This document shows, piece after piece, positions 62,566 to 64,000 of a stretch of 64,000 nt of DNA. The notes under the pieces are model-generated. The model was not told where the DNA came from. It ran no database searches and saw only the letters and a list, made by a program, of their open reading frames with translations. The position numbers were made by a program, and so were the translations under genes. Each line of letters opens with the position of its first letter. Positions within the stretch are counted from its first letter, which is position 1. The DNA is taken from contig NZ_JAKNHJ010000012.1 in NCBI RefSeq assembly GCF_022133705.1, forward strand, positions 1 to 64,000, given 5' to 3'. The stretch is from Varibaculum cambriense. GTDB taxonomy: Bacteria > Actinomycetota > Actinomycetes > Actinomycetales > Actinomycetaceae.

Positions 62566-63957
62566 ATGACTGATAGTGATGATTTAAAGGAATTGCGCGA
62601 GCGCGCGTTAGCTCCGGAAACTAACGCTAATGAACTGTTCGAGATATCTGCGCAACATCCCGAGGCTTATGCGGAAGTCGCGGCGAACCCGAATGCCTAT
62701 CCGGATCTGCTTGATTGGTTGGAAAACGTAGGCGATGACCGCGTAAAAGCAGTGGTGGCTGCACGTAGACACGGCCTTTCTGGCACCGAAGCGCTAGCGA
62801 AAGGCAGGGAAGAGAACCCGGAGGCAGCTTCCGGCGAAAAAGATAGCCATCCGGGCGGCGACCAGGAAGAGATGAAACCTGGCTCCACAGACTCTGCGAC
62901 CCTAGCCTTTGCTCCCCCTACCGATTCGGAAAGCGAAGTGGCAGCTACCGAGAAAATCGAAACTACCGACCAAGCAGCGGAAACTGGGCAGCTAGAGGAA
63001 ACAAACCCGGTTGCTGAGGGCGCAGAAGCCAAAACCGCAGAGATAACAGAAAGCCCGGTGGCCAGTGCGGACGCGGAGGCAGCGGGAGATAGTCCCGAAA
63101 TTCCCAGCGAAAGCGCAAACTCTCCCCAAATCTCCGGCAGTGACGAAGAAAATGACGATGATGCTACTCGCCTGGGAAGCCTGCCGGTAGAAAATCCCGG
63201 TTCTTCTGGGCAAACAGCTGAGGATTATCCGACGGTGATGGCGGCTCCCGCGGCCATGCCTCCCGCTTATGCTTCTCCGGCGTATGCGGAGCCTGCCTAT
63301 CCGGAGCCACCCCGCCAACCAATGATGAGTGCGCCGCCGGCTACCTATTCCCCTTTCCCGGCCTACCAAAATCCGGCAGGGGAGAGTTCGCAACCGGAAA
63401 AATCCCGGCGCAGCTGGGGGATTATTGTATTGACGGTACTGCTAGTGTTGGCGTTAATCGGCTTGGCGATTGTGGGTACCTGGATTGTTTCTTCCCGGGG
63501 GGACAACAAAGGGCAAGCGAGCGCCAGTGAGTCCCAAAGTGATTCCACTCGAACCGCTACGGTAATGGAAACCACGGTTACCACTACGGAAACTCCTGTC
63601 GAAACTGGCAAACCGATCCCCGCCGGAGCGGTCTACGAAGGTCATGGGTTTTTCACCCCTACCCGAAATATTGGCTGCATGATGAGAGGCGATGGGGTCT
63701 CTTGTGAAATTTACCAGCGGCAATGGGAACAGGGCTGCGATGGAGATTGGGTTAGCGAAGTAGATAGCAGCGGAACTAGCAGCTACTGCGATACCGATGA
63801 TGCTGGTGGTGATCCCCAGACCCAAGCCACTTATGGCACCGTCTACTATAACGGTGACTATGCCTGTGAAGTGGGTAAATACACCGGCGTTAACTGCTGG
63901 AACTCTAAGACTGGCCGTGGTTTCACTATGCGCCAGGCCGACCACACCACCTACTAG
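62566..63957 (+). CDS. Variant leucine-rich-repeat, membrane-anchored protein
   Basis: A 463-residue protein. The N-terminal 70 residues (NANELFEISAQHPEAYAEVA, then PDLLDWLEN) match the actinobacterial variant leucine-rich-repeat domain. A long acidic Glu/Ala/Ser linker and a Pro/Tyr/Ala stretch (PPAYASPAYAEPAYPEPPRQ) follow, then one membrane helix near residues 283-308 (GIIVLTVLLVLALIGLAIVG) and a C-terminal extracytoplasmic domain with six Cys (IGCMMRGDGVSCEI, GCDGDWVSE, YCDTD, ACEVGKYTGVNCW), resembling actinobacterial DUF6636-type domains. Function unknown. Confidence 0.75.
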   Translation: MTDSDDLKELRERALAPETNANELFEISAQHPEAYAEVAANPNAYPDLLDWLENVGDDRVKAVVAARRHGLSGTEALAKGREENPEAASGEKDSHPGGDQEEMKPGSTDSATLAFAPPTDSESEVAATEKIETTDQAAETGQLEETNPVAEGAEAKTAEITESPVASADAEAAGDSPEIPSESANSPQISGSDEENDDDATRLGSLPVENPGSSGQTAEDYPTVMAAPAAMPPAYASPAYAEPAYPEPPRQPMMSAPPATYSPFPAYQNPAGESSQPEKSRRSWGIIVLTVLLVLALIGLAIVGTWIVSSRGDNKGQASASESQSDSTRTATVMETTVTTTETPVETGKPIPAGAVYEGHGFFTPTRNIGCMMRGDGVSCEIYQRQWEQGCDGDWVSEVDSSGTSSYCDTDDAGGDPQTQATYGTVYYNGDYACEVGKYTGVNCWNSKTGRGFTMRQADHTTY

Positions 63958-64000
63958 ACTTCAGTAATGCCCCTCTGTTGGGGGAGCATCTTCGCGTCCT

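Overview
This window looks like the replication-origin region of a low-to-moderate G+C actinobacterium. The best fit is family Actinomycetaceae, with Varibaculum or Mobiluncus-like genomes as candidates; I cannot fix the genus by reading. Reasons: the order parB-parA-rsmG-jag-yidC-yidD-rnpA-rpmH next to dnaA; the actinobacterial block CCA-transferase / NUDIX / DUF6049 / MurJ-pseudokinase / trxB / trxA; a MurJ with the mycobacterial-type C-terminal pseudokinase; actinobacterial Tad-locus proteins next to a DEAH helicase; and an anaerobic class III ribonucleotide reductase, which fits an anaerobe.

Layout. 1-4.7 kb (minus): tRNA-Pro(CGG), two CrcB fluoride channel subunits, a secreted tripeptidyl-peptidase-like lipoprotein, DNA polymerase III delta' and dTMP kinase, probably one operon. 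4.7-14.6 kb: CCA tRNA nucleotidyltransferase (minus), then NUDIX, DUF6049, MurJ fusion, thioredoxin reductase and thioredoxin (plus). 14.6-25.1 kb: LmeA-like protein, proton-translocating transhydrogenase PntAB, a CsrA operon (unusual here), a Pro-rich small ORF plus an orphan MoxR-locus-like membrane protein, an MmpL transporter and DnaB. 25.3-31.1 kb: MATE transporter, then rplI-rpsR-ssb-rpsF and a class A penicillin-binding protein. 31.1-33.4 kb: dnaA flanked by DnaA boxes and an AT-rich segment, the probable oriC. 33.4-39 kb (plus): rpmH, rnpA, yidD, yidC, jag, rsmG, parA, parB, with two parS sites inside parB. 39-46.7 kb: Ddl-type ligase, aminotransferase, CcdA/DsbA-like thiol pair, an 855-residue flippase-like membrane protein with a pseudokinase domain, DedA and a metal-binding HMA protein. 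46.9-53.4 kb: two secreted, membrane-anchored Pro-rich surface proteins around purB and a HisC-like aminotransferase. 53.5-58.6 kb: hemL, three small Tad pilus proteins and a DEAH helicase. 58.6-64 kb: PAP2 phosphatase, nrdDG under a predicted NrdR operator pair, and a membrane protein with an N-terminal variant leucine-rich-repeat segment.

Main points of interest. dnaN-recF-gyrBA are not downstream of dnaA; ponA follows instead. The trx-murJ-CCA block lies on the opposite side of dnaA from its place in Mycobacterium, with replication direction kept. One parS is the centre of a 42-bp perfect palindrome inside parB. csrA carries a consensus CsrA site over its own start codon. Two separate envelope lipid-flippase-type proteins are fused to degenerate kinase domains. 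No insertion sequence, prophage or CRISPR array was seen.
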